From an uncultured Oscillospiraceae bacterium (GTDB lineage: Bacteria > Bacillota > Clostridia > Oscillospirales > Oscillospiraceae), in contig CANROC010000003.1 in the NCBI GenBank assembly GCA_947632175.1, positions 149,889 to 213,888 on the forward strand: DNA of 64,000 bases. Direction: 5' to 3'. The notes below the pieces were generated by a model. That model saw nothing but the letters and a program-made list of their open reading frames with translations. It did no database searches and was not told where the DNA came from. How positions within the stretch are numbered: position 1 is the stretch's first letter; the number at the start of each line of letters is the position of its first letter. Made by a program: the position numbers and the translations under genes. Shown in pieces: positions 1 to 8,003 of the stretch.

Positions 1-2
1 GT

Positions 3-203
3 GCAACGTGGCGTGATGTGGTCGCGGCTGTCCTTGAGGACGCGCACAAGCCTCTTTCCTTGAAAGAGATCTATGAGCGAGTGGACGGGCATAAGAAGTG
101 CCAGTCCAATCCTCATTGGACGGACAAGATCCGTCAGGTCGTCCAGAACGAGAAATTCTTCTCTCACGTCGAGAGGGGAGTGTATGGGTTGGCCGCGGCG
201 TAA
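3..203 (+). CDS. HARE-HTH-like protein, 5' end outside the window
   Basis: The reading frame is open from the first bases, so the gene starts upstream of the window. The visible 66 residues match the winged-helix HARE-HTH pattern: a helix with VLEDAHKPLSLKEIYERV, then a variable middle, then an ending of the form F-x-x-V-E-R-G-V-Y-G-L-A. In known proteins this domain is fused to restriction enzymes, RNA polymerase delta or chromatin factors and is thought to bind DNA. What the missing N-terminal part carries cannot be told. A short inverted repeat (CCCGG/CCGGG, about 216-231) follows the stop. Confidence 0.6.
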   Translation, partial: ATWRDVVAAVLEDAHKPLSLKEIYERVDGHKKCQSNPHWTDKIRQVVQNEKFFSHVERGVYGLAAA

Positions 204-255
204 AAACACAATAAGGCCCGGTCGAACTCCGGGACCTCATTTAAGGAGGAAAAAC

Positions 256-885
256 ATGAGCATTTCTACAAATACCGCACTGTTAACAAGAGCGCAGAAT
301 GATGTCATGGACCTGGATACAATGCTGCATCTCATTGAAAAGGGCCAGATCGTTTTGAATCTGGGCGACACCTTCCGCATCACGCTGAAGGACGGGATAA
401 CCGATGTTGACCTTGTGGTCACTGACCAGGACAAAATGTTCGTGAGGTTTGAGAGCAGAGATTGCCTGGGCGTATATATCCCCGGCTATCAGCTCAGGTC
501 GTTTACGGACCAGATGTACGATCTGCTTCCGGACGCACTGCAAGCGCACATTGTGTATGCTTTCCGCCACTACACCAACGGCGGTGGGCTGTGTGCCAAG
601 CAGGTCAAGCTTTTCGTTCCTGCTGCGTCAGAGATTTTTGGCCCGAACGAGAACAACAGCATGGAGTGTATCTACGACCAACTCAAGTGGTACAAAGATG
701 TCCGTAATCGGATGCGTCTGAGCCATCACGGAGGCAACCTCACGCACTGGTATTGGACTGAGAGTGAGGCTGAGATCCTCAACGACTGCAACTCTGTCGT
801 TGACTCTTCCGGAAGAGCGGCGTCGCGTGAGCGAATCAAGGTCGGTGTCGCGCCTTTTTGCTTTCTTATAAAAAAGGAAGTCTGA
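256..885 (+). CDS. DUF6273-like hypothetical protein
   Basis: 209 residues. The start is ATG 256 behind AAGGAGGAAAAAC, not an earlier in-frame ATG that overlaps the previous gene. The C-terminal third (HWYWTESEAEI, then NSVVDSSG, then GVAPFCF) resembles the DUF6273 pattern (WLRSP, then NxxG, then GVRPAL) of Clostridial proteins of unknown function; this is recognition from memory. No signal peptide or membrane segment is seen. A degraded copy of its tail follows at 896-990, so the module has been duplicated. Confidence 0.6.
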   Translation: MSISTNTALLTRAQNDVMDLDTMLHLIEKGQIVLNLGDTFRITLKDGITDVDLVVTDQDKMFVRFESRDCLGVYIPGYQLRSFTDQMYDLLPDALQAHIVYAFRHYTNGGGLCAKQVKLFVPAASEIFGPNENNSMECIYDQLKWYKDVRNRMRLSHHGGNLTHWYWTESEAEILNDCNSVVDSSGRAASRERIKVGVAPFCFLIKKEV

Positions 886-895
886 GGTAGCTTCG

Positions 896-990
896 CAGTC
901 CTTGACAACTGCAATTCTGTTGCTGGTGCTTTCGGGATCATGGAAGCCTTTGAACAGCACTGTACGGAGGTTTCTCCGTTCTGCTTTTCA
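896..990 (+). pseudogene. Remnant of a duplicated DUF6273-like tail
   Basis: Read in frame, this stretch gives VLDNCNSVAGAFG and later VSPFCFSFL. These align with ILNDCNSVVDSSG and VAPFCFLIK at the end of the preceding gene. It has no start codon or ribosome binding site of its own, so it is best read as the leftover 3' end of a second copy. Confidence 0.5.
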
Positions 991-1033
991 TTTCTAAGAA
1001 ACAAGCTTAACAAACAAAAAAGGAGTAATAATA

Positions 1034-1672
1034 ATGAAAAAACAAAAGACTATTTTCAAGTCTCTCATCCTGCTGGTTGTGACGGTTTCGATTGCCGTTT
1101 CTCTTTGCAGTTGCGAGGCTTTCATGGCCAAGATAAAGAAGCTCAAAGGTGACCTTATCGGCATTGCCTTCACATACTATGAGTACGATTCCTATGGCAA
1201 TCTGAACTTCACCGTGACCGGCAACAAAATTACCATGGAGGGTGTCCGTACAAAAAGCACCGGATACGATAGCAGTGGAAACATAGTAACTACATACGAG
1301 CTTTCCAGTGTCGTAAACATCACTGTGGACGGATCCCAGCATGTTGCCTGCGGCTCCTCTCTCATTTTTGAGGAAGAGGGACTGAATCAGGTTGAAGTGG
1401 ATATCCCGGAATATTTGGGGTCCAACAAGACGGGATTCAGTACGAATACCGCCGTTGCCTCATGGCTCAACAGTATCAAGAACACGATCGGTAAGTCGAA
1501 GGTCGTCATCATAAAGTCCGAGCTCGGATATCCCCTGGCAATCTATCAGGGCGATTCCGTATATTGGGAAGTGGCTGACGACCTTCCGAAGACGACAAGA
1601 ATATCCATCGATGGCAAAGCTTTGTATATCCATCGTGTCGAGTTTGATATCGTGGATACAGAGCTCCTGTAA
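1034..1672 (+). CDS. Predicted lipoprotein (DUF5052-like)
   Basis: 212 residues behind AAAAAGGAGTAATAATA. The N-terminus has lysines, a hydrophobic stretch (about residues 9-24) and a lipobox-like VSLCSC, so the protein is probably exported and lipid-anchored at a Cys near residue 27. The start of the mature part (EAFMAKIKKLKGDLIG) recalls the DUF5052 family of Clostridial mobile elements, from memory. The rest looks beta-rich with no enzymatic motif. It is the only clear lipoprotein in this part of the element. A hairpin terminator follows. Confidence 0.65.
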   Translation: MKKQKTIFKSLILLVVTVSIAVSLCSCEAFMAKIKKLKGDLIGIAFTYYEYDSYGNLNFTVTGNKITMEGVRTKSTGYDSSGNIVTTYELSSVVNITVDGSQHVACGSSLIFEEEGLNQVEVDIPEYLGSNKTGFSTNTAVASWLNSIKNTIGKSKVVIIKSELGYPLAIYQGDSVYWEVADDLPKTTRISIDGKALYIHRVEFDIVDTELL

Positions 1673-1681
1673 AAACACATC

Positions 1682-1710
1682 TGGCCCCGGCAAATCGCTG
1701 GGGCCATTTT
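1682..1710 (+). terminator. Hairpin terminator or attenuator
   Basis: TGGCCCC at 1682 pairs with GGGGCCA ending at 1706, followed by TTTT. The next ribosome binding site (AGGAGG) starts directly after it, so some read-through is expected. Confidence 0.6.
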
Positions 1711-1724
1711 AGGAGGAAAACAAA

Positions 1725-2012
1725 ATGGCAAGTAACGTCAAGATCCATCGCCCCGACGGAATACATGATTGGGGTATCGAGTATAACTTCTCTCGCGAGT
1801 CCTCTCTCAATGCCCCAGCAAGCGCGTTCGTGCAGGCCTGTCGAAAGCTTTTGTTCTCGCAGCGTCCCTGCCAGTGGTTCTATCAGTGCGGCTCAGATAC
1901 GCCGGACAAGGGGTATCAGTTCTTCGAGTTCTTCGGACCTGATCCTGAAAACGTCGTCCCTTTGGCCGCCCAGGAGATTGCACAGGCAATCGGATGCGCG
2001 GTGGAGACGTAA
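1725..2012 (+). CDS. Hypothetical protein, short paralogue of the next gene's C-terminus
   Basis: 95 residues behind TTAGGAGGAAAACAAA. Almost the whole protein aligns with residues about 165-261 of the following gene: IxRxDGxxxWGIEYN, then FxxACxxxL, then GYQxFExxGxxPExVVPxAA and IGC near the end. No catalytic motif is seen. The pair is one of several in-element duplications. Confidence 0.7.
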   Translation: MASNVKIHRPDGIHDWGIEYNFSRESSLNAPASAFVQACRKLLFSQRPCQWFYQCGSDTPDKGYQFFEFFGPDPENVVPLAAQEIAQAIGCAVET

Positions 2013-2019
2013 CAATATC

Positions 2020-2054
2020 ACCGGCCTCAGCAAAAATGTTGAGGTCGGTTTTTT
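2020..2054 (+). terminator. Hairpin terminator
   Basis: ACCGGCCTCA (2020-2029) pairs with TGAGGTCGGT (2040-2049) with one G-U pair, followed by six T. Confidence 0.8.
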
Positions 2055-2078
2055 GAACAAACAACGAGGTATAGCAAA

Positions 2079-2864
2079 ATGTTAACGATCAACTCCTGGT
2101 ATCATTGTCTAACAAACAATCAGTTTAAAGAAATCCATAAACCCAAGGACGGAAAAGAATACACCATCGCGTCCTCTATCCGTTCTCTTACGCTGCCCCG
2201 TAGCTGTTTCCGGGTCTTCGGAGCGTTTTATGGGTCAGTGAATGAGCCTGAGTATTACGGAGGCTTTGAGCTGCTGTTCAGAGATGATCAGTTCTCAGAC
2301 TTTGTGAAGTTGCTCACTCTTGCCGAATCTCTTTCTAACCTGTATCCTGGTTGTGAATTTTTCCTTCAGAACTGTACTTTGATGACTGGTAAGTATACCA
2401 ATCGACATCAGTTAATCGTTCTTTTCCCTATGGACAACTGGGATGAAATAGGGAAGGTTGCGAGAGCAATCGTTGACTTTACGAGGCGCACATTCCCTGA
2501 CTGGGATGGACGCAAAGGAGAAGCGGTTGAGAGAATATCATACAATCCCTGGGGAGTACCAGAAAAGAAAGGGGATGTAGATGTGAGCAATATTCGGATA
2601 AAGAGGTCTGATGGTGTAAGTGGTTGGGGAATAGAGTACAACTATTCTGATGATCTATACCAGATGGCTTTCCCCGCAAACAGGTTTATTTCTGCGTGTC
2701 AGAACGTCTTAGATACTTCTCTTTGGACCCATAAGTACAAGACATTTTCAGATACGGGATATCAATGTTTCGAATATCATGGTGATAATCCTGAAACGGT
2801 GGTGCCTGCTGCCGCCAGAAATATCTCTGCCATAATTGGCTGCAAGATTGACCTGCCATATTAG
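2079..2864 (+). CDS. Hypothetical protein, two-part, C-terminus duplicated in the preceding gene
   Basis: 261 residues. The ATG lies just after the upstream terminator and a weak CGAGGT site. The N-terminal 165 residues are not recognised; the C-terminal 95 are homologous to the 1725-2012 product (DGVSGWGIEYN, GYQCFEYHG, PETVVPAAA). The short upstream gene may therefore be a free-standing copy of this domain. No membrane segment or known enzyme signature is seen. Confidence 0.65.
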   Translation: MLTINSWYHCLTNNQFKEIHKPKDGKEYTIASSIRSLTLPRSCFRVFGAFYGSVNEPEYYGGFELLFRDDQFSDFVKLLTLAESLSNLYPGCEFFLQNCTLMTGKYTNRHQLIVLFPMDNWDEIGKVARAIVDFTRRTFPDWDGRKGEAVERISYNPWGVPEKKGDVDVSNIRIKRSDGVSGWGIEYNYSDDLYQMAFPANRFISACQNVLDTSLWTHKYKTFSDTGYQCFEYHGDNPETVVPAAARNISAIIGCKIDLPY

Positions 2865-2882
2865 TAGCTCTGTAACAAAGCC

Positions 2883-2911
2883 TTGAAATCATCCTAGAAA
2901 TAATATATAAT
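2883..2911 (+). promoter_or_regulatory. Sigma-A promoter of the HipA-like gene
   Basis: TTGAAA (2883-2888), 17 bp spacer, TATAAT (2906-2911), followed by AGAAAGGAGGGG before ATG 2944. This is one of only two clear housekeeping promoters in the element; most other units use a different motif. Confidence 0.75.
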
Positions 2912-2943
2912 TATAGCAGTTCAAAAAGAAAGGAGGGGCTTTA

Positions 2944-4047
2944 ATGTCTTTGGAGACAAGATATGTGCTTCTGAATAAAGATGTGCCTATTTTAGATTTT
3001 CTCTGTCGCAAGGATGAGTATGACGATTTGGAGTTTATCGAACTCGCTTGGCATTCAAGCGTTCGGCCCATCGGGTACAAGGGGATATTGCCCTTCCTGG
3101 AAAATCGGAAAGCACCCAATCATCGTGAACATATACGGAGGCTCCTTGAGCAGTATAACTGCGATGACCTGGAGGGCTTCCTCCAGGTCACCCATGCGCT
3201 CTCCTTGAACGACACATTCTGGGTGAGACGTGACGGGGAGGAGCTTGAGTGGAAGGATGTATCGCTGTATTCCAACGAATTCAGTGAAATTATTCGAGAG
3301 GCTGCTTTCGACGGTTTCATAAGTTCCACAGACTTCTCCAGTGTTTCCCCTGAGTTTGGAACGGATGGTCAATACGCAAAATGCTGGACGCGTGAGCAAG
3401 ATGGTATATATCTCTATAAAAGCGGAAGCAAGCAGTATGAGGTTGAGCCACTTTCTGAGTATCTCGCCTCCCAGCTTTCCTCTGAAATCTGCCCAGCAAG
3501 TGTTAGGTACGATCTGGACGTCTATCATGGGCGACTTATCAGCAAATGTTCTCTGTTCACCAGTGAGGAGGTCGGTCTTGTCAAGGCCGGAACACTGTTT
3601 CAGGGCCAGCGGAAGACCATTTCTCAGATGCTGGATTTCTTCAGAGAAATCGGAGGAGAAGACGCATTCAGGCGTATGTGCGTCCTGGACGCTATCATTC
3701 TGAATCCTGACCGACATTACGGTAATTTTGGAGCTCTTTTTGACACCTCATCTATGTCTCTTCTGGGAATGGCGCCGGTATTCGACCACAATCGCGCTCT
3801 TTTCCCGGAGCTGGATAACGATCAGCTCCTTTCTCCAAAGTGGTACATTGCCCATTGCAAACCGAGATTCGGTACCGATCTTCTTAGGACAGCAAAGGGG
3901 CTTATGACTGAGGACATTCGGAGGGACTTGAAGAGGCTTCAGGATTTTCAATTTCAGCAGCATTCTGTTTTCAGAACAGACCCTGAGAGATTAGAAGCGT
4001 TGAATAGGATCACGCAAGACAGGATTACTCAGTTATTGTTTGATTGA
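2944..4047 (+). CDS. HipA-like (CtkA/HipA-fold) protein kinase
   Basis: 367 residues. The C-terminal half carries the HipA-type kinase signature: a putative ATP-binding Lys in IYLYKSG (near 159), a catalytic loop NPDRHYGNFG (254-263) with Asp 256 and Asn 261, and a metal-binding PVFDHN (Asp 281). HipA-fold kinases phosphorylate proteins (HipA itself glutamyl-tRNA synthetase) and can cause growth arrest. The N-terminal about 120 residues are not recognised. No HipB-type DNA-binding antitoxin lies next to it, and it has its own promoter and terminator, so it is a single-gene unit. The substrate is unknown. Confidence 0.75.
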   Translation: MSLETRYVLLNKDVPILDFLCRKDEYDDLEFIELAWHSSVRPIGYKGILPFLENRKAPNHREHIRRLLEQYNCDDLEGFLQVTHALSLNDTFWVRRDGEELEWKDVSLYSNEFSEIIREAAFDGFISSTDFSSVSPEFGTDGQYAKCWTREQDGIYLYKSGSKQYEVEPLSEYLASQLSSEICPASVRYDLDVYHGRLISKCSLFTSEEVGLVKAGTLFQGQRKTISQMLDFFREIGGEDAFRRMCVLDAIILNPDRHYGNFGALFDTSSMSLLGMAPVFDHNRALFPELDNDQLLSPKWYIAHCKPRFGTDLLRTAKGLMTEDIRRDLKRLQDFQFQQHSVFRTDPERLEALNRITQDRITQLLFD

Positions 4048-4067
4048 GTCTAAATAACTTCAATATT

Positions 4068-4098
4068 ATCCATCTCCTTTTTGGAGGTGGATTTTTTA
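4068..4098 (+). terminator. Terminator after the HipA-like gene
   Basis: ATCCATCTCC (4068-4077) pairs with GGAGGTGGAT (4083-4092), TTTTT loop, then a T-run. Confidence 0.85.
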
Positions 4099-4116
4099 TA
4101 TTTATTTTCAATTTTA

Positions 4117-4144
4117 CGTATGTATCATTAAGCAAACTCTTTGG
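4117..4144 (+). promoter_or_regulatory. Element motif copy 1 (28 bp)
   Basis: Starts CGTATGTAT, has TAA at positions 13-15, and ends CAAACTCTTTGG, a small CAAA/TTTG dyad. It lies just after a terminator and 57 bp before ATG 4174. It is one of eight copies with near-constant internal spacing at the head of transcription units, so it probably is or contains the promoter. Confidence 0.6.
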
Positions 4145-4173
4145 ATTAAACATTTTGAAAGGAGAAAACAACA

Positions 4174-4473
4174 ATGACTAAACTGAATTGGCATTCTGAG
4201 GATTCGCGTCCGGATGGGAATATCAATCACATGCATGCTGAGGACAGGCTGGATACTCCGTTTTGGACCTGTCACATCAGCTATGACATTTGCCGTGGGG
4301 CAACGCAGGAGAACGATGACCAGCTGTATATCGTAGTCCGATTCCCCAATGGCAAGGTGGTTGAGGAACCTGTTCTGAACTTTGAGAAAGGCATCGCGCT
4401 CTGTGAAAACTTCCGGCGCAATTTCTTCCTGGACATTGATCGTCTGATCCGTCACAGCATCGGGACTCTCTGA
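4174..4473 (+). CDS. Hypothetical protein
   Basis: 99 residues behind GAAAGGAGAAAACAACA, the first gene of the unit headed by motif copy 1. The product is acidic in its first third. Its middle (YIVVRFPNGKVVEEPVL) looks like beta strands. No known family, signal peptide or membrane span is recognised. Confidence 0.6.
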   Translation: MTKLNWHSEDSRPDGNINHMHAEDRLDTPFWTCHISYDICRGATQENDDQLYIVVRFPNGKVVEEPVLNFEKGIALCENFRRNFFLDIDRLIRHSIGTL

Positions 4474-4491
4474 GGTCGAAGGAGCAAAACA

Positions 4492-4695
4492 ATGATCAAA
4501 AACGGTTCTGTTTGCGTGTTCAACACGCACGGTGCAGACTCCGTGTGGTCGAAACGCGACGGGCAGACTTGCACCGTCGTTCGTCCTCTGACGAATGACG
4601 AAGCAGATCTGTCCGATGTAGGTTCTATGTACGAAATTCGTTTTGCAGACGGCGTTATCACCGATGCCTTTGAAGACGAATTGTTGGTCTTATAA
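4492..4695 (+). CDS. Small conserved-type hypothetical protein
   Basis: 67 residues, 18 bp after the previous gene, with a GAAGGAG site. The pattern (short start, then CTVVRPLTNDEAD, then SMYEIRFADG, then AFEDEL near the end) resembles small proteins I recall from mobile elements of gut Firmicutes with a KOW/SH3-like beta fold. The function is unknown. Confidence 0.6.
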   Translation: MIKNGSVCVFNTHGADSVWSKRDGQTCTVVRPLTNDEADLSDVGSMYEIRFADGVITDAFEDELLVL

Positions 4696-4748
4696 CGATG
4701 AGAACACATTAAAAATTTTTAAAAAACAAAAAAGGAGAAAACAAAACA

Positions 4749-5615
4749 ATGATTACTTTTGCTATGGTTGAGGCTGGTTACAAGTGCGCTTACCCCGTTA
4801 TCCGTCTCGTTCTTTCCCCGAATAAGGACAATGTTTACTGTGAGATCGGCAAGTCCAAGTTCCTCTTTGGAGGAATGGCGGCGCATGGGGTAACTCCCGA
4901 AGCGTATAAGCAGTACGTCCCCGAAGACGAGATCATTCGGGAAATCTATGATACGCTTGAAACCTTCCGCAAGGCACCCGAGTGGGCTGAAACATACGCG
5001 TATTATGAGTCCGTGCTTAATGAGCATGGCATTCGTGAAGAGCCCCGCCTGGTTAACCCCACGCGTCGAACGATTCTCTTTCGCGGGCAGACCCGGAGAA
5101 AGGGTGAGAAAGTCCGTATGGACGGTACTCCGAACGGTACTCCTCTTCCGGGTAACTGGGTTTACGGCGGAGTGATGTCGGGAAATGGCGATAGGTCCAT
5201 CATCTATGGCTCTATTTCCGGCGAGAACGAAAACATCACGGTTGCTATCGTAGACAAGTACACGGTCTGGGCGGACACGGTATGCGAGTTTACGGGCTGC
5301 GTGGATATCAATAAGACCAAGATCTTTGAGCGTGACATCATTCGCTCGAAGTATGACTCCAGGCTTATGGTCGTTCGGTTTCTTCACGGCGCGTTCTACG
5401 CGACCGATGCAAAAACCAGCGTTGACATTCTTTTGGGGAATGTCTGTGGAGGGTGTGAGGTGATTGGGAACGAGATTGACGATCCCGACCTGCTTCTCCC
5501 GGATAACGACTTGGACTACGATGGCTATGCCGACTTCATGGCCGCCGCTCGGCTCGATGCGAAGAACAAGAAGTCGAGTGACGAAAGTACAAAACAGGAG
5601 GATACGAGCAAATGA
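4749..5615 (+). CDS. YopX-family protein with an extra N-terminal domain
   Basis: 288 residues. The second half fits the phage YopX fold: LFRGQTRRKG, GNWVYGG, VWADTVCEFTGCVDINKTKIFERDII, and CEVIGNEIDDPDLL near the end. YopX proteins are common in phages and mobile elements of Firmicutes; their role is unknown. The first about 100 residues are unrecognised, so the protein is longer than a plain YopX. The Lys/Glu-rich tail overlaps the next start codon (ATGA). Confidence 0.7.
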   Translation: MITFAMVEAGYKCAYPVIRLVLSPNKDNVYCEIGKSKFLFGGMAAHGVTPEAYKQYVPEDEIIREIYDTLETFRKAPEWAETYAYYESVLNEHGIREEPRLVNPTRRTILFRGQTRRKGEKVRMDGTPNGTPLPGNWVYGGVMSGNGDRSIIYGSISGENENITVAIVDKYTVWADTVCEFTGCVDINKTKIFERDIIRSKYDSRLMVVRFLHGAFYATDAKTSVDILLGNVCGGCEVIGNEIDDPDLLLPDNDLDYDGYADFMAAARLDAKNKKSSDESTKQEDTSK

Positions 5616-5947
5616 CTGAGTACAGAACATCTTCGGATATTGGTGCCGTCCTCATCGGCAACGAGGACTGGACTTTCGCGGTACCCAACGGTATTGGCGA
5701 CGGTGAATCCATCGTCCGGGTCTATAGTTCAGAAGCGGAATTCATGAATGACCCCTGGAGTAAGGGAATGAAGTTCATTTCCTCGGCCCAGGGCACATTC
5801 GGTATCTTCGGATACGATTGTGACTATCATGACCTTCTGCGTCACGAGATGTCCATCAAGAATGCTGTTTGTGTCCTCAATGGTTGCTACGGTATTTACA
5901 ACAAGAGTGGCTCATATCGGGTTGCTTTTGTTAAATGGATTGACTGA
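5612..5947 (+). CDS. Hypothetical protein
   Basis: 111 residues. The ATG overlaps the stop of the YopX-like gene by four bases and AGGAGG sits in the end of that gene, so the two are probably translationally coupled. The sequence is rich in aromatic residues and Gly and shows no recognised motif or membrane span. Confidence 0.6.
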   Translation: MTEYRTSSDIGAVLIGNEDWTFAVPNGIGDGESIVRVYSSEAEFMNDPWSKGMKFISSAQGTFGIFGYDCDYHDLLRHEMSIKNAVCVLNGCYGIYNKSGSYRVAFVKWID

Positions 5948-5950
5948 GCC

Positions 5951-6829
5951 ATGAGTTCCTCTACCATTTTCACTGGCACCATTCACATATCTCCCCGCGT
6001 AGAGGACGGACTTGCGGAAAGACTTAATAAGTTTTTCCGCATCCGCCACATGCGCCGCTCCGTCGCCGCTCTTGAGCGGATGTACCCCTCGAAAGAGGCC
6101 CGTGCATCACACACTCTCTTCGGCGACGGGGAGTTTGGCGAGGAAGGTATGTGGTATCTGCCTGAACAGACCAAAGGTTCTGACTTCGTATTGTCTGAGC
6201 CAATACCAGAGGGGTTGGAGGGGATGGAAAGTGTAAACATTCCACCCAGAGGCCTCCCAGACCTATATTGTCGTCTGGAGTTGATTCAGGACGATGAAAA
6301 CAACTCATCAATCCTTCGTTGGAACGGCGCTGAGAAAGCCTATTATATTTCCGAATGGCTCAGCTTCCTTGCTGATGTCTTTAAGAACAAGGGTTATGCT
6401 CTGAACGGCACCATTCACGCGGATGTCGATGAGGGTTGTCACCAGTATGATATCGTCGTCAGCGAAAACGAAGTCCAGGTTTTTGAAAAACAAGTAAAAG
6501 GAGCAATTAACATGAAAAAGTACATCTTTAATCTGGTCGTTATCAACCCCTCTGTTGATCTGTCCGAGTACGATCGGGCCTGTGTACTGTCGTTTCAGAC
6601 CGATACGCTTGGTGAGGAAAATGAGCAGTGCGCTCGGGATGCTGTCGCGGACTATCTGTCCACGGAGGACGGCAAGGCTTATCTCAACAGTAACGGCGGC
6701 TTCTGCTGGAGTGACGCCGTGATGATTCCGCGGGATGTCTGGGAAAGGCATGGGCTCACGCCCGTTATCCCGTGCAAGCTGGACCTCGCCGTAGACGCGA
6801 CTGAGATTCTGAGGGAGGGTAATGAGTAA
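5951..6829 (+). CDS. Hypothetical protein, apparent in-frame fusion of two genes
   Basis: 292 residues as an uninterrupted frame starting 3 bp after the previous stop. Residues 1-187 are unrecognised. From residue 188 (MKKYIFNLVV) the sequence is a full homologue of the free-standing 107-residue protein at 21268-21591. A strong ribosome binding site and an ATG lie at that point (6499-6514). Either two genes have fused by loss of a stop codon, or the second domain is also made separately. The long form is supported only by the open frame. Confidence 0.55.
   Translation: MSSSTIFTGTIHISPRVEDGLAERLNKFFRIRHMRRSVAALERMYPSKEARASHTLFGDGEFGEEGMWYLPEQTKGSDFVLSEPIPEGLEGMESVNIPPRGLPDLYCRLELIQDDENNSSILRWNGAEKAYYISEWLSFLADVFKNKGYALNGTIHADVDEGCHQYDIVVSENEVQVFEKQVKGAINMKKYIFNLVVINPSVDLSEYDRACVLSFQTDTLGEENEQCARDAVADYLSTEDGKAYLNSNGGFCWSDAVMIPRDVWERHGLTPVIPCKLDLAVDATEILREGNE
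6499..6514 (+). promoter_or_regulatory. Internal ribosome binding site and start, inside 5951-6829
   Basis: AAAAGGAGCAATTAAC precedes ATG 6512, in frame with the longer gene. A product from here (105 residues, 6512-6829) would match the length of its paralogue at 21268-21591, which favours independent translation of this domain. Confidence 0.55.
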
Positions 6830-7200
6830 TGACTATGTACATCGGTTTTGATCAGGGCAAAGTCATCGTTGCCTCTGATAGGAAAGAGATCGTCGAAGAG
6901 ACGATCAAGGAGCAGATGCTGGAGCACGCCCAGATCCTTGAGACGACAAACGTTGTCCTTTCGGACTCCGCGAAAGTCGATATTTCTGAGGAGTATGAGT
7001 TCCGGTGCATACGTGAGTCTGTTCTTATTGTGCTCAAATGTCGGAGGTTGCATGGGGATGACTCCGTCATTGACGAAATCACCGCCGATGCCCACCATGA
7101 TGTCGCTCGGTATGGAGTCGATGAGGACTACGCGATAGATGAAGCCATTGGCAAACACCTAAACACCCTCTGTGCTGACAAGGACGACGATGAGAGTTGA
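6829..7200 (+). CDS. Hypothetical protein
   Basis: 123 residues. Its ATG overlaps the previous stop (TAATG) and a GAGGG site lies just upstream. The protein is strongly acidic (long Glu/Asp-rich helices, tail DKDDDES) with Cys in CIRES and LKCRRL. No family is recognised. It is directly followed by the next gene with no gap. Confidence 0.55.
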   Translation: MTMYIGFDQGKVIVASDRKEIVEETIKEQMLEHAQILETTNVVLSDSAKVDISEEYEFRCIRESVLIVLKCRRLHGDDSVIDEITADAHHDVARYGVDEDYAIDEAIGKHLNTLCADKDDDES

Positions 7201-7635
7201 ATGATGGGAAGTACGAAAGCTAACAAGACACTTCGGGCCGCGGAAAATTCCGCGGCCTATAAGTCAAAAACATATAACTACATCGCGGTCGATGGTCGTG
7301 TGTATCAGACAGAGGAAAAGTTGGCTTCCTCAAACATTGACCTCAAAAACCTGTTCAAGCGCTCTGGCCACGGTTTCCCGAGCTTGATCGAGGTCTATCG
7401 CTGCGACCGTTTTCTTTCGGGAAAAGGACGCTTTTTCAGCTCCTCAGTCCCTTCCCATGAGAAAGAGAGGCTTATTGCAGAACTTTCTCTCGCGTTTGAC
7501 AACAGTAAACAACGCTACACGGCGGATGCCAGAGGAATTTGGGAGTATTTTTTGGGGAAGTACCCGGAGAAAATAGCTGCTGAGCGAATTCAGAGCTATG
7601 ATGAGTTGGTGTATCGTTCGAAGTATTATTGCTGA
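7201..7635 (+). CDS. Hypothetical protein
   Basis: 144 residues, starting on the base after the previous stop; the GAGAG just upstream is a weak ribosome site. The product is basic near its N-terminus and rich in Tyr, Ser and Lys. No family is recognised. It is the last intact gene of the unit that begins at 4174. Confidence 0.55.
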   Translation: MMGSTKANKTLRAAENSAAYKSKTYNYIAVDGRVYQTEEKLASSNIDLKNLFKRSGHGFPSLIEVYRCDRFLSGKGRFFSSSVPSHEKERLIAELSLAFDNSKQRYTADARGIWEYFLGKYPEKIAAERIQSYDELVYRSKYYC

Positions 7636-7638
7636 AAC

Positions 7639-7821
7639 TTTGTGGATGCCGTCCGTGTGATCACCTTCAGCACCGGCGCGTGAACCATCGCTGTCGGGTT
7701 CAAGATTTCCGTCAAGAATAATATGCGTGACTACTACACGCTGGCGGACAATCTCATCAGCACAAACGTCTATAACTACGACCTGAGCACTCAGGTGCTT
7801 GGTCCACGGCTGTTTCGAAAT
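7639..7821 (+). pseudogene. Degraded gene tail with in-frame TGA
   Basis: In the frame of the preceding gene, protein-like sequence continues after its stop (FVDAVRVITFSTGA, a TGA at 7681, then TIAVGFKISV and ADNLISTNVYNYDL). It has no start codon or ribosome site. It looks like the 3' end of a lost gene; its family is unknown. Confidence 0.35.
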
Positions 7822-7830
7822 ACCTCTTCG

Positions 7831-7866
7831 CTCCCTTGCCCCCTTCCGGGGCAGGGGAGATCCTTT
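7831..7866 (+). terminator. Hairpin terminator
   Basis: CTCCCTTGCCCC (7831-7842) pairs with GGGGCAGGGGAG (7848-7859) apart from one mismatch, followed by TCCTTTTT. Confidence 0.75.
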
Positions 7867-7935
7867 TTCACCTCCTGTTGCCTTGTGCTGGAGAAAGATA
7901 CAATGTTCCGTCTACGATATTATTTCTTCAAATTG

Positions 7936-7963
7936 CGTATAAAAGAATAACCAATATTTTTGG
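7936..7963 (+). promoter_or_regulatory. Element motif copy 2 (28 bp)
   Basis: CGTATAAAA start, TAA at positions 13-15, and CCAATATTTTTGG at the end. It lies after a terminator and 68 bp before ATG 8004. The last 13 bases are identical to copy 5 at 13579. Confidence 0.6.
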
Positions 7964-8003
7964 TTTTACATATTTGGTAAAAGACAACAGAAAGGAAATT
8001 ATC

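Noticed and set aside
7723..7950. Short frame across the terminator at 7.8 kb
   Set aside because: It runs through a hairpin terminator and motif region and has no ribosome site.
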